A stretch of DNA of 64,000 nucleotides, taken from assembly GCF_002160325.1 (NCBI RefSeq), contig NZ_NFKJ01000005.1, positions 86,691 to 150,690 of the forward strand. Reading direction: 5' to 3'. The DNA comes from Lachnoclostridium sp. An181. Lineage in GTDB: Bacteria; Bacillota; Clostridia; Lachnospirales; Lachnospiraceae. The position numbers and the translations under genes were made by a program. Under the pieces are notes generated by a model that was not told the origin of the DNA, did no database searches, and worked only from the letters and a program-made list of their open reading frames with translations. Each line of letters begins with the position of its first letter. Positions within the stretch are counted from its first letter, which is position 1. Positions 35,403 to 44,226 of the stretch are shown here, in pieces.

Positions 35403-36029
35403 ATGAAAGAAAAAACTGACCGGAGAATCCGCAAAACAAAAGCCCAGCTTCGAGCAGGGCTTGCAAAACTTATGCAGGAAAAAAGTATTAAAGAAATTAC
35501 TGTAAAAGAACTGGTAGAGGAAGTGGATATCAACCGTTCTACTTTCTATCTCCATTATACGGATATTTTCAATATGCTTTCCACCATTGAAGAAGAACTG
35601 CTGGAAGAGATCCGCCAGACCATTCAGAATCATCCGGTCAGTCCCTTTAACGAATCCAGCTTTCCTTTTATTGAGGATATTTTTCATATCCTGGCAGAAA
35701 ACAAAGATATCTGCAACGCCTTGCTGGGGCCAAACGGGGATATCGCGTTTATCCATCGCATTGAAAATCTGATTTCCACCCACAGTCTTAACGTACTGCG
35801 CCGGACTTTTCCGGACACTATTGAAGACCTGAAATATTCCTATTCTTTCTGTCTTTCCGGCTGCATCGGTCTGGTGAAAACCTGGCTAACATCCGATACC
35901 GATGAAACGCCTCAATATATGGCCCAGCTCACCTTCCGGCTGATCATGAACGCCCTCCGTCATATGTATCCTGATAACACGCCCTCACAGACACCTCTGT
36001 CAGGTTCCAAAAGCCCTCTGCCGGAATAG
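35403..36029 (+). CDS. TetR/AcrR-family transcriptional regulator
   Basis: A 208-residue protein. The helix-turn-helix at residues 12-56 (TKAQLRAGLAKLMQEKSIKE, then VDINRSTFYLHYTDIFNML) is typical TetR. The C-terminal ligand domain (FSFCLSGCIG-type helix, RLIMNALRHMY) is of the kind often found beside YhgE/Pip genes. AAAGGAGAAATC precedes the ATG. It most likely represses the divergent YhgE-like exporter; the ligand is unknown. Confidence 0.9.
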   Translation: MKEKTDRRIRKTKAQLRAGLAKLMQEKSIKEITVKELVEEVDINRSTFYLHYTDIFNMLSTIEEELLEEIRQTIQNHPVSPFNESSFPFIEDIFHILAENKDICNALLGPNGDIAFIHRIENLISTHSLNVLRRTFPDTIEDLKYSYSFCLSGCIGLVKTWLTSDTDETPQYMAQLTFRLIMNALRHMYPDNTPSQTPLSGSKSPLPE

Positions 36030-36124
36030 ATCCGGCAGACACTTCTTCAGGATCTGTGTCTGACCGGGATTTTTATTGCTTTTCCAGAGCTTTCTGATAC
36101 TCTTCCTTCAGTTCTTTGATTTTT

Positions 36125-36310
36125 TCCTCCTTTTCCCTGTCATAAAGCTGATTGTCCTCTTCAATAACTCTCCTTTCTCCCTTGTCGGGTAGTAATCAGC
36201 GCCGGATACGGCGCACAGGCTTTGTTACTTTCGCCGAAAGTAACTCAAAAGCACTTTCGACAGCCGTTCCGTCCGTCAAAAGCTGCCTTTGCGCCCTGCC
36301 GGGAGCTTAT
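36125..36310. other. Relaxase 5' stub plus conserved upstream DNA, copy 2
   Basis: On the minus strand near 36178 the first codons of the relaxase survive (LKRTISFMTGK), then diverge to a stop. Upstream, 36181-36310 matches 48080-48240, including the perfect inverted repeat GTTACTTTCG/CGAAAGTAAC at 36224-36244. With the second relaxase start at 30991, this shows that the XerC/D-YhgE-TetR block was inserted at the relaxase start. The DNA may contain oriT. Confidence 0.6.
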
Positions 36311-36315
36311 CTGTC

Positions 36316-36555
36316 CTACGGACGGAGCGGCTGATTCAGCCGCCTTGTTTCCGCCGCTATCGCTTTTCGTATTGCAGACGCCACATTTGCCACTGTGCTT
36401 TCCTCCCATCCTGCAAGCCATACCAGTGTCCGCATTTCTCCTTTTGTCAGCTCTACCTCTCCAAAAATTTCATTGAGCATAGCAATCTGTCTCGCCTCCA
36501 TCTCATAAAATTTTTCATTTATATTCCGTGTTCCACGTTCCGGCTGGATAATCAT
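36316..36555 (-). CDS. Small element protein of unknown function
   Basis: A 79-residue protein, MIIQPERGTRNINEKFYEME followed by IFGEVELTKGEMRTLVWLAG and a helical end. The ATG at 36555 follows GAAGGAGGGATTTT. It lies in the relaxase-RepA interval of element B and has no counterpart in element A. Its family is not recognised; the composition suggests a small soluble helical protein. Confidence 0.6.
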   Translation of the reverse strand: MIIQPERGTRNINEKFYEMEARQIAMLNEIFGEVELTKGEMRTLVWLAGWEESTVANVASAIRKAIAAETRRLNQPLRP

Positions 36556-36628
36556 AAAATCCCTCCTTCCGCCTTGTCCGCTATCACAGGAGCGTGCACG
36601 CTCCTGTCTCATACCATCAAAGGAAACT

Positions 36629-36862
36629 TTACCAGCGGAAACTGTCAGGTATCCCACGCCTGTCCAGATATTCCTGCCGGGCTTTTTTCCGTTCCGTCTC
36701 TGTTGGTGCAGTCTTAGCCTTTCCATATAACTCACGCAATACCATTGCATCTAATTTCTTCTCCAATCCTATCCTTATCTCATCCATATAGCTGTCGTCC
36801 TCCATCAGATGATAGTGGATCAGTTGCACAAACAATTCCTGTGGTATCTGTACCTGTTTCAT
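36629..36862 (-). CDS. Small element protein of unknown function
   Basis: A 77-residue protein, MKQVQIPQELFVQLIHYHLM, then GLEKKLDAMVLRELYGKAKT, with a charged C-terminus. The ATG at 36862 follows AAGGAGCTTTGG. Similar short proteins are frequent between the replication and mobilisation genes of Lachnospiraceae mobilizable elements. The function is not known. Confidence 0.65.
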   Translation of the reverse strand: MKQVQIPQELFVQLIHYHLMEDDSYMDEIRIGLEKKLDAMVLRELYGKAKTAPTETERKKARQEYLDRRGIPDSFRW

Positions 36863-36928
36863 CCAAAGCTCCTTTCAAGGTGGCAACATTACCTGTTCCT
36901 AAAGAAATGGTAATCTTGCCATGTTGAA

Positions 36929-37927
36929 TTATTGTTCCGGCAATACCCACGACCAGTGTCCGCCGGGTTTTATCGACTGGACGCCAAGATCCTTCTTCGC
37001 ATTCCAGAGCGTTTTCCTTTTAATGCCACGGCTTTCCGACTCTTTAAGGATTACATTCTGTTCAACTGCTCCATCCGCCAATATATCGAGCAGGAACTCT
37101 TTCGCCTCTTTTATCTTCTGCCCACGGTTATTGCCGCTCAGCAGATCATCCGCACTGATGTCATATTCCCCGATCCATTCAAATCCGTTCTCTTTATCCA
37201 AGCGAAAAGCGATTGATTTTCCCTCTGGTGCAAGGGAGCTTTTTACATGGCAAACTACTCTTGTTTCCGGCTCGTTCTTCACACGCCCTACAATCAGAAC
37301 ACTCCTTGCCGCCGCCTGAAAGTCAATAGAACCAAGCCCCCTATATGAAGATTTTCCGGTGCTATTCTTGTTCATATGACCGATCAGTACAATCGCACAG
37401 TGGTATTTTTCTGCCAGCACAGATACCCGCTTCATCAGCGGGCGGATTTCATTTGCCCGGTGCATATCTACTTCTGCTCCAAGAAAACTCTGGATCGGAT
37501 CTAAGACTATAAGACGAGCGTTTGTCTGCCGGATTGCCTGTTCCAGACGTTCATCTAACATTGTCAACGGCTGTTCACTATCATCAATGACAAGCACTTT
37601 AGAGCAGTCTGCCCCTGCCGCCAGAAGACGGGGCTTTATAGTATCTCCCAGCCCGTCTTCTGCGGTCTGGTAAATCACATTGACTGGCTCGTTTGCCTTT
37701 TCTGTGGGTTCTTCCTCTCCCTTCTTTACCGGAAGTACAGGCTCGCCTTTTGTCAGCTTTGCTATGATCTGCAATACCATTGTCGTTTTGCCCTCTCCGG
37801 GATCGCCCTGAATAATTGTTACTTTCCCATAAGGGATGAACGGATAGAGCAGCCATTCCACCTGCTCCACCGCAACATCCTCCATATTGATCAGCCGGAG
37901 TCCCGGCTCTGCCTTTCGGTTTTTCAA
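36929..37927 (-). CDS. RepA-like AAA/RecA-fold ATPase (element B)
   Basis: A 332-residue hexameric-helicase-type ATPase. Walker A is GDPGEGKTT, Walker B is ARLIVLDPIQSF, and the sensor region is CAIVLIGHMNKN followed by YRGLGSIDFQAAARSVLIVG. The C-terminus is a helical DNA-binding-like tail. It is the counterpart of 48381-49361 and probably helps replicate the excised element. A perfect GGAGG lies before the TTG at 37927; an ATG at 37939 is the alternative. Confidence 0.85.
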   Translation of the reverse strand: MKNRKAEPGLRLINMEDVAVEQVEWLLYPFIPYGKVTIIQGDPGEGKTTMVLQIIAKLTKGEPVLPVKKGEEEPTEKANEPVNVIYQTAEDGLGDTIKPRLLAAGADCSKVLVIDDSEQPLTMLDERLEQAIRQTNARLIVLDPIQSFLGAEVDMHRANEIRPLMKRVSVLAEKYHCAIVLIGHMNKNSTGKSSYRGLGSIDFQAAARSVLIVGRVKNEPETRVVCHVKSSLAPEGKSIAFRLDKENGFEWIGEYDISADDLLSGNNRGQKIKEAKEFLLDILADGAVEQNVILKESESRGIKRKTLWNAKKDLGVQSIKPGGHWSWVLPEQ

Positions 37928-38032
37928 ATTTACCTCCATTTCCGGTTGAAAGCATTATGGGACTCTGGTAGAATACAGATAGATTGATTTTGGTATTTTA
38001 CCAAGTCCCAGCCTTTAGGTGTTTGCCGACAC

Positions 38033-38362
38033 TTAAAGGCTTTTTTCATCTTTCATACCCTGCATTGTATTTGTGATTAGTTCAATCGTATCTAATAAGT
38101 CTCTGGAAACGCCAGCGCCTGCCTCTATGCGTTCCAACTGTTCCAGTACCTTTGCCAGTTCATTTTTCAGAGCTTTATACACTTTCGGATTTCCAACCAC
38201 TACAACTTCTTTTTCCTGCAGACGGCGGATAATATAATCCTGCTTTGTCAATCCTGACAGCCGCACAGCCGCCTCAAGCTGTTCATCTTCTTCCGGCGAT
38301 ACCCGGAACGCTACAATCTTATTTCTCCAACGCCCCTGCCGATCCAAAACTTTTACTGACAT
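38033..38362 (-). CDS. MobC-like mobilisation accessory protein (element B)
   Basis: A 109-residue protein. The N-terminus WRNKIVAFRVSPEEDEQLEA, then SGLTKQDYIIRRL, is a ribbon-helix-helix-type MobC motif, and the rest is helical. Such proteins help the relaxase bind oriT. The start overlaps the end of the integrase gene by 10 bases, and RepA-like follows 105 bases on. The element A counterpart is 49451-49840. Confidence 0.72.
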   Translation of the reverse strand: MSVKVLDRQGRWRNKIVAFRVSPEEDEQLEAAVRLSGLTKQDYIIRRLQEKEVVVVGNPKVYKALKNELAKVLEQLERIEAGAGVSRDLLDTIELITNTMQGMKDEKSL

Positions 38363-39462
38363 TCCTTGTTTTCTCCTTTCTCTGTTCTGTTCCCTGTTCT
38401 CTCAACATTAAGCCTGTCTGCCATTTCTGTCTGCTTTGAGGGGAATAGGTGTGCATACCGGTAAGTGATTTTTTCACTTTCGTGTCCTACCCGGTCTCCA
38501 ATCGCCAGGGCAGTAAACCCCATATCTATCAATAGGGAAACATGGCTGTGACGAAGGTCATGGATCCTGATCCGTTTTACCCCGGCAGCCTTACATCCCC
38601 TGTCCATTTCATGTGATAAATAGTGTTTCGTCACCGGAAACAGGCGGTCTGTTGGTTTCAGGCTGTAATACAGCTTCATACAATCTTCCATTTCCTCAGA
38701 CAGAAATTGAGGCATTTTAACCACCCGGTTACTTTTCTTCGTCTTCGGGCTGGTAATCACATCTCTGCCCTTTAACCGCTGATAGGATTTATTGATCGTT
38801 ACCGTCTGGTTATGAAAGTCAAAATCCGCTGGCGTCAGTGCCAACAGCTCGCCCTCCCTGATCCCACACCAGTAGAGCATTTCAAAAGCATAGTAGGAAA
38901 GCGGCTTGTCCATCATTGCCTCCGCAAATTTCAGATATTCTTCTTTTGTCCAGAACAACATTTCCTTGCTTTCCTCCGCTCCCATTGTTCCTGCCTTTCT
39001 CGCCGGATTGATATTCAGATCATAGTAACGGATCGCATGGTTGAAAATAGAACTCAACTGTCCGTGGATTGTTTTCAGATAGGTGGGAGATACGGGTTTG
39101 CCTGTTTTCCCATTCTGACTCCGCATTTCATTCTGCCAGTCGATCACATCTTTTGCCGTGATCTCAGACAGTTTTCTTTGCCCCAGATAGGGAAGAATTT
39201 TGCTTTGAATAATGCTTTCCTTTGTAAGCCATGTGTTTTCTTTCAATCGTGGACGCACGTCTGCCTCATACAATTTGCAGAAACTTTCTAATGTCATATC
39301 CATATTTGCCTGTTTCTGTAACTGAAACTGCCGTTCCCACTCCTGCGCCTCCCGCTTAGTAGCAAACCCACGCTGGCATTTCTGCTTACGCTCCCCTTTC
39401 CAGTCTTTATAGCGCACCATTGCATACCATGTTCCATTTTTCTCAGTTTTGTATACCGGCAC
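38353..39462 (-). CDS. int: Tyrosine integrase (element B)
   Basis: A 369-residue phage/Tn916-type integrase. An N-terminal arm-binding domain (YKDWKGERKQKCQRGFATKR) is followed by a SAM-like core-binding domain (TWLTKESIIQSKILPYLGQR) and the catalytic domain with WCGIREGELLAL (Arg), IHDLRHSHVSLL (His-x-x-Arg) and the final HESEKITYRYAHLFP (His ... Tyr). All catalytic residues are present. Xis lies 2 bases upstream. It probably recombines at the guaA 3' end, given the att copies that flank the element. Confidence 0.95.
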   Translation of the reverse strand: MPVYKTEKNGTWYAMVRYKDWKGERKQKCQRGFATKREAQEWERQFQLQKQANMDMTLESFCKLYEADVRPRLKENTWLTKESIIQSKILPYLGQRKLSEITAKDVIDWQNEMRSQNGKTGKPVSPTYLKTIHGQLSSIFNHAIRYYDLNINPARKAGTMGAEESKEMLFWTKEEYLKFAEAMMDKPLSYYAFEMLYWCGIREGELLALTPADFDFHNQTVTINKSYQRLKGRDVITSPKTKKSNRVVKMPQFLSEEMEDCMKLYYSLKPTDRLFPVTKHYLSHEMDRGCKAAGVKRIRIHDLRHSHVSLLIDMGFTALAIGDRVGHESEKITYRYAHLFPSKQTEMADRLNVERTGNRTEKGENKECQ

Positions 39463-39464
39463 TT

Positions 39465-39659
39465 CTAATTCCTCCCTTCGTATGACTGTGTACCGTAAAA
39501 CTGTTCATAAAAGAACTTGCGGTCAATCCTGCCGGGGATCGTAACACATCCCGTTTTTTCCAGTTCTTTGTTGAGTTTTCGGATCAATTTGTAAGCATAA
39601 GACTCGGAAACATCCAGTGCCTCCATGACTTCGCTTACTCGCATAAACATTTTCTCCAT
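39465..39659 (-). CDS. Excisionase-like helix-turn-helix protein (element B)
   Basis: A 64-residue protein: MRVSEVMEALDVSESYAYKL followed by IPGRIDRKFFYEQFYG. The winged-helix start plus the IPGRI-x-x-x-FYE-x-F-Y-G ending is a common excisionase/DNA-binding form in these elements. GAGAGGTAGCCT precedes the ATG. It directs excision with the integrase and is divergent from the XRE regulator across the repeated operator sites. Confidence 0.78.
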   Translation of the reverse strand: MEKMFMRVSEVMEALDVSESYAYKLIRKLNKELEKTGCVTIPGRIDRKFFYEQFYGTQSYEGRN

Positions 39660-39684
39660 AGGCTACCTCTCTTTCTTATTTGTT

Positions 39685-39807
39685 CTATACATTTTTGTAT
39701 AGTCGCATATTACTATACTTTTCTGTATTGGTCAAGTGGTTTTAAAGAAATTTCTATACTTTTTTGTATTGGTTTTTCTTGATTGTTCCTATACTTTTAT
39801 GTTATAC
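39685..39807. promoter_or_regulatory. Four repeated operator-like sites, element B type
   Basis: CTATACATTTTTGTATAG (39685-39702, a near-perfect palindrome) is followed by CTATACTTTTCTGTATTG (39713), CTATACTTTTTTGTATTG (39754) and CTATACTTTTATGTTATAC (39789). They fill the gap between xis and the divergent XRE gene and are the likely binding sites of that regulator. Confidence 0.72.
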
Positions 39808-39843
39808 TCAACCTATCAAAAGACTTCAGATAGGAGAATGGTT

Positions 39844-40356
39844 ATGGCTATTGGCGAAAGAATCCATTATTTCCGGCTGCTCCGTGGCTTTACACAGAAA
39901 TATCTGGGCAAACTTCTGGGTTTTAGCGACTCTCAGGCAGACGTCCGTATCGCCCAGTATGAAAAAGGCGCACGCAGCCCGAAAGAGAAATATTTAAACG
40001 CACTGGCACAGATTTTTGAGGTATCGCCTCACGCTTTGAATGTTCCCGATATTGACACGGATATTGGACTTATGCACACTCTCTTTACACTGGAAGATAC
40101 CCGTGGTCTGAAAATCGGAAAACTGGACGGCGAACTCTGCCTCCGACTGGACAAAGACACCGGAATGACCTACCACAGTATGTGGGATATGTTTAACGCA
40201 TGGTATCAGCAAGCAGAGAAACTGGAGTCCGGCGAGATCACCAAAGAAGAATACGATCAGTGGCGCTATACCTATCCCAAAATGGAGTGGGAACAGACCC
40301 GCCGGGATCTGGACGCTCTTCGTGAAAAGCGGAAAGCTGAAAGCAATACAGATTAA
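39844..40356 (+). CDS. XRE-family regulator of element B
   Basis: A 170-residue protein. The N-terminal helix-turn-helix (MAIGERIHYFRLLRGFTQKY, then RIAQYEKGARSPKEKYLNAL) is followed by a C-terminal domain with WDMFNAWYQQAEKLESGEIT and EYDQWRYTYPKMEW. The last part is shared with the element A regulator (LVNEFLREWCLRKEQLKNGE). GATAGGAGA precedes the start; ATG 39838 is an alternative. It probably represses xis and int through the repeated sites upstream. Confidence 0.85.
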   Translation: MAIGERIHYFRLLRGFTQKYLGKLLGFSDSQADVRIAQYEKGARSPKEKYLNALAQIFEVSPHALNVPDIDTDIGLMHTLFTLEDTRGLKIGKLDGELCLRLDKDTGMTYHSMWDMFNAWYQQAEKLESGEITKEEYDQWRYTYPKMEWEQTRRDLDALREKRKAESNTD

Positions 40357-40368
40357 AAAAGCCACCAA

Positions 40369-40416
40369 AAAAGGTCTTGCCAAATTGATTTCACTCAATT
40401 CAGTAAGACCTTTTCT
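40369..40416. terminator. Bidirectional terminator at the element B right end
   Basis: AAGGTCTTGCCAAATTGA pairs with TCAATTCAGTAAGACCTT, flanked by A and T runs. It closes the XRE gene and is a near copy of the hairpin at 29997-30046. Confidence 0.85.
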
Positions 40417-40553
40417 ATTGGTTTCAGTTAGATTTCACCTGATAACCTCTGGCGGGAAATGAATAAATGCCTTTCAGCCAGTGTTATCATTTTGTTATCA
40501 AACGGAACTCTAATACGTCTCAAACGCCCTTTTTATGCGGGTTCTCAGATTCC

Positions 40554-40570
40554 TTTACTTACTCGAACTC
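40554..40570. repeat. att-like site 2 (guaA 3'-end copy), B/A junction
   Basis: On the minus strand this reads GAGTTCGAGTAAGTAAA and can be read Glu-Phe-Glu-stop like the end of guaA (54613-54628). The 150 bases to its left also match the left flank of site 3 (CAAACGCC, ACCC/GGGT). It separates element B from element A. 40571-40861 to the right is gene-free; TATCA repeats at 40676-40691 may be arm sites. Confidence 0.6.
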
Positions 40571-40861
40571 CCTGCAACTATAACTTAATTGTTAAATATG
40601 TAATTGCTTTTTGCCAATTTTTATATTCAAAATATCCAAATTTCACGCCCTATTCATAGTTTCCAAGCAAACAGGTATCATACGGGTATCACAAATACTT
40701 CTCCTTAATCACCTATCTACATGGCGCTAGCACCATGTAATTATATACAACAAAAACAATTTAATCGCTCCACACACTCTAAAGCGTAACATTACATCGA
40801 GTCAAATTTTCCAAAAATTTAAAATTTCTTGCGTTATTTTTACTCTGTCAGACCGGAAATA

Positions 40862-41275
40862 TTATTTCCGATTTGGTTTCCTTTTAATGATTAACAGTTT
40901 CATATAATCATCAAATTCAGCAGTATTAGTTGGTTCAAACATCACCCATTTCCCATCACGATATGTTTTCGCCTCATCATACTGCCTGCAGATGGAATCT
41001 GAAAGTGTATCTCTTATATCTTCAAATTTTTCTCTTTCATCATTCCCAAAAATAATCATAAAACCAACGCAGTTACTTTTTGCGTATAGGCAGCAAAGAG
41101 TTCTTCCACCTTTACGATATTTGTACTCATAGGTCCAATTTTTACCACCTGTATTCCACAATCTTTCCATATCATATTTTTCATCGATGGCCGAACATAA
41201 CTCTTTCCAAACCACAAATAAAGATTGTCCAAGTAATTCGATCATAGTTGATTGTGATGGTATATTTTCAAGCAT
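40862..41275 (-). CDS. DUF3788 family protein
   Basis: A 137-residue protein: LLGQSLFVVWKELCSAIDEK, then WTYEYKYRKGGRTLCCLYAK and IIFGNDEREKFEDIRDTLSD, as in DUF3788. The family is uncharacterised but widespread in gut Firmicutes, often in variable regions. The ATG at 41275 follows GAGGAAATACA. It is the leftmost gene of element A and is likely cargo. 41276-41547 has no gene. Confidence 0.72.
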   Translation of the reverse strand: MLENIPSQSTMIELLGQSLFVVWKELCSAIDEKYDMERLWNTGGKNWTYEYKYRKGGRTLCCLYAKSNCVGFMIIFGNDEREKFEDIRDTLSDSICRQYDEAKTYRDGKWVMFEPTNTAEFDDYMKLLIIKRKPNRK

Positions 41276-41547
41276 TGTATTTCCTCCTCAAATATTAGTT
41301 TCTTTTTGTGAACAAATATACCAAAATACAAAGCATAACACAGCATATTATGCACAAACACCCCACTGATTTACACAACTTGTTTTCATCATATTTTTCT
41401 GTTCTTCTTTCGGCAATGTATTATAGCCAGCTATTAACCATTTCCCCTTTCCTTGAAATAAAAAACACTGATAACGAAAAACATCACCGCAAAAAGAGAA
41501 TCACTCTTTCTGCAATCATTTTTATTCACCTCAAAACTTGCACTTTA

Positions 41548-41891
41548 TTACTCTTGATAATTCCCTTTCAAATTTTTCATAGCAGAAGGATTGTTTGCAA
41601 GAATTACACCGACAATGGGACAGACTTCTATTTCAGGACAGTTTCCGCAAGTGGAAACACTTTTTTTAGCGCACACTTCCGAATTTCGCACAGATTCTCG
41701 CAAAATACTGTTTTCACGCCTCTCACACGGCATCCCTCGCAGTTAATATGTTCCGGCAAAATAGGCGCACTATTCAAATCTGCCCACTGTTTTGCCGTTT
41801 CCTCACGCAGATCCTGATCATCATTGACTGTTGCAATATATGCATTGCATTTTTCACAATCAAGCCCACAATATCCAATCATATCTTTCAT
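41548..41891 (-). pseudogene. DUF3795 family protein, frameshifted
   Basis: The first frame (41628-41891) reads MKDMIGYCGLDCEKCNAYIA to CENLCEIRKCALKK. The frame 41548-41733 then continues KSVSTCGNCPEIEVCPIVGV with NNPSAMKNLKGN. Joining them at the A7 run near 41665 restores a Cys-rich DUF3795 protein of about 113 residues. One base lost in the A run (or a sequencing error) breaks it. The family binds metal through several Cys residues; its role is unknown. Confidence 0.7.
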
Positions 41892-41902
41892 AGGTTATCT
41901 CC

Positions 41903-44164
41903 TTAAATTGTGATAATATCACTAACATTTTCTTTAATTGTATTTATTCGAAACTCCACCATATGTATCGCAAATAATGTTGCTCGAAATGCGAATCTAA
42001 GTTGACCTCCAGATAAATAATCTCTACCATGAATACATTCATTACGCACATTACATGAATTACCATTATACATAATATTGTAAACAAACATCAAATCTGG
42101 TACGTTTTCAAAGCTATGCTGTTCATCAAAAACCATTATCAATAACTCTCGCAACAATGAACTAGGGTCATTATATTGCATAAACTCATCTATATTTTTT
42201 TTAAAAGGGAAAATTCCAAATAATGTAACTAATTCTCGTATCTTAATCTCTAACACTGGAAATAACTGTGTCACCAATGCTACTGATATCGTATTGGAAT
42301 ATGGTAATAACTCTATTTTTGTATACTTCCTTACAGCATTATATAAATCTTCTTCTTTTATAAACATAGATAAGGCGCTTTGTGTATTCATCTTGTATCT
42401 ATCATGAATACTGGATACATACACTTCCGATTCGAGCTGGTTTAATAATTTATAACCCTTTTTACGCTTTAATTCATTTACATACTCTAAAAGCATTTTA
42501 TCAATGTCATGACGTTCATAGACTATTTTATCTTTTTCTGTAGGAAAGATAGGGCTTAATGTCATTCCACGGAACAAATGAGCTAATGGATATTCAGACG
42601 TATTTTCCATTACATCCAATACTGCTTTTTCTGAAGAAGGGATACAATTTTTAGCAAAAATAATTGGATTTAGCAATGATATATCACTAAATCTCATAAG
42701 ATCCTCTGTTTTAATTTCATGCTCATATGAAAACGTATGCATATTTTTACACTGTTTTTCATATATGTTTTCTTGCCAAACCCTTTGTGTATGTATCATC
42801 TCTTTCTGAACATAACGTTTATCTACATATTGATTTTTTTGATTAATATTAATCAAAAAAATCATGTAGGCATAGTATACCGAAGATACAATAATACTTG
42901 TGTCTTTCTCTGTATATTTCTTAAACTTTTCACTGACTTTTTGAAGATATTCTGTGCTAATTTGCTTTGTTTTGGTTTCATCTTCCAGATATTTAAGCAA
43001 GTCATTTATTGTACAAACATTGTCTATCTCCTTAAATTTGTTAGTGAGAAATTCCGTTACTATAGTTCTTTGCTCTTTAGAAACAGGATATCCATCTTCT
43101 TTAATGTTCATAATCCAAGATGGTTTTCTCCATTCCTGTATTATTCTTAAAAATTTAATATAATCTTTTTCTTTATTACAATCTCTCATCAATTTATCTT
43201 GATGTAAATAAGACAAAATACGATAAGACGAACTTGAAAAAATTTTATAGCTTTTCTCGCCTGATTCAATCGCTCTCATCAAAAGATTGCAATGGAGCAT
43301 TTTTACCTCTTTTACTGGTTCAATGCCAAATGCCATATATGCAATAGAATCTAAAATAAAATTTGCAATCACATGGTTAAAATATTTTTTTAAAACATCT
43401 AAAATATCCTTATTCCACATGGATACATCTGGAACAGATCCACTTTCTCCCGAAAACATAGGCTGTATACTTTTCTTTTTAAACGATACCCGCAGCATAT
43501 CTAACAAAAATACTTCTTGCCACGTCTGACAATCCTTTCCATCTATATGCTGATAAGAAAAGGCATTATAATTTAAAATCTCTTTTTCATAGCGCAATAA
43601 GAAATCAATATTACATGGATATTCTACCTGATTCAGATTATCATGTAAATTCTTCAAAGGAATGTCTAACCCTGATACGGAAATAGTGTCCGTGTAACCT
43701 ATCAATTGCTTTTCAACTTCCAATAGCGAATCACACTTAATCAATTCAAAATAATTCCTTTGATTAAGTAATCGAATATCATACAAATAGTCAAAATTAT
43801 TGTCTCCATTCTCTAATTTCGTTATCCACACGCAAAAAAAGAAAAGCTTACATTGATTATGCAATATTTTATCTATACAATCATTGACACTAATATTTCC
43901 AATATAAAACTTTGCAATTTCCCATATTTCTTTAAATTCTTCTTTGGTATATATCCAGTCTTTATCACATACATTTAGTATTTTTACAAAATAACCAAAC
44001 ACATTTCTTATGCAAACACTCTCAGCAATATATTGTTCCCAAGAAGTAATTTCTTTAATTTCAAATCGCTCTTGTATTTCATCTATTAACCACTGCCATT
44101 CTTGTGAATGTGCCAGCAAACCGTCAACATATTTTACCTGTGTTTTATGCTCTAAATAATTCAT
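41903..44164 (-). CDS. Large uncharacterised protein with a C-terminal HEPN-like RNxxxH motif
   Basis: A 753-residue soluble, mostly helical protein with low GC (about 30%), unlike its neighbours. No domain is recognised in the first 650 residues. Near the C-terminus RNECIHGRDYLSGGQLRFAF gives the R-N-x-x-x-H motif of HEPN RNases, and the surrounding layout recalls DUF4209. HEPN proteins are common toxins and defence effectors. It is a single-gene cargo of element A, with an ATG at 44164 and only a weak ribosome-binding site. The defence role is inference. Confidence 0.7.
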   Translation of the reverse strand: MNYLEHKTQVKYVDGLLAHSQEWQWLIDEIQERFEIKEITSWEQYIAESVCIRNVFGYFVKILNVCDKDWIYTKEEFKEIWEIAKFYIGNISVNDCIDKILHNQCKLFFFCVWITKLENGDNNFDYLYDIRLLNQRNYFELIKCDSLLEVEKQLIGYTDTISVSGLDIPLKNLHDNLNQVEYPCNIDFLLRYEKEILNYNAFSYQHIDGKDCQTWQEVFLLDMLRVSFKKKSIQPMFSGESGSVPDVSMWNKDILDVLKKYFNHVIANFILDSIAYMAFGIEPVKEVKMLHCNLLMRAIESGEKSYKIFSSSSYRILSYLHQDKLMRDCNKEKDYIKFLRIIQEWRKPSWIMNIKEDGYPVSKEQRTIVTEFLTNKFKEIDNVCTINDLLKYLEDETKTKQISTEYLQKVSEKFKKYTEKDTSIIVSSVYYAYMIFLININQKNQYVDKRYVQKEMIHTQRVWQENIYEKQCKNMHTFSYEHEIKTEDLMRFSDISLLNPIIFAKNCIPSSEKAVLDVMENTSEYPLAHLFRGMTLSPIFPTEKDKIVYERHDIDKMLLEYVNELKRKKGYKLLNQLESEVYVSSIHDRYKMNTQSALSMFIKEEDLYNAVRKYTKIELLPYSNTISVALVTQLFPVLEIKIRELVTLFGIFPFKKNIDEFMQYNDPSSLLRELLIMVFDEQHSFENVPDLMFVYNIMYNGNSCNVRNECIHGRDYLSGGQLRFAFRATLFAIHMVEFRINTIKENVSDIITI

Positions 44165-44226
44165 TGGACATTATTTACCCCTTTAATTAGTTTTTCTTGT
44201 CCATCGGCTTAAAAGCATAGGGACAG

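Noticed and set aside
40554..40575. GTTCGAGT in the att-like site as the T-arm of a tRNA gene
   Set aside because: No acceptor or anticodon arm can be drawn upstream; the match to the guaA end explains it better.
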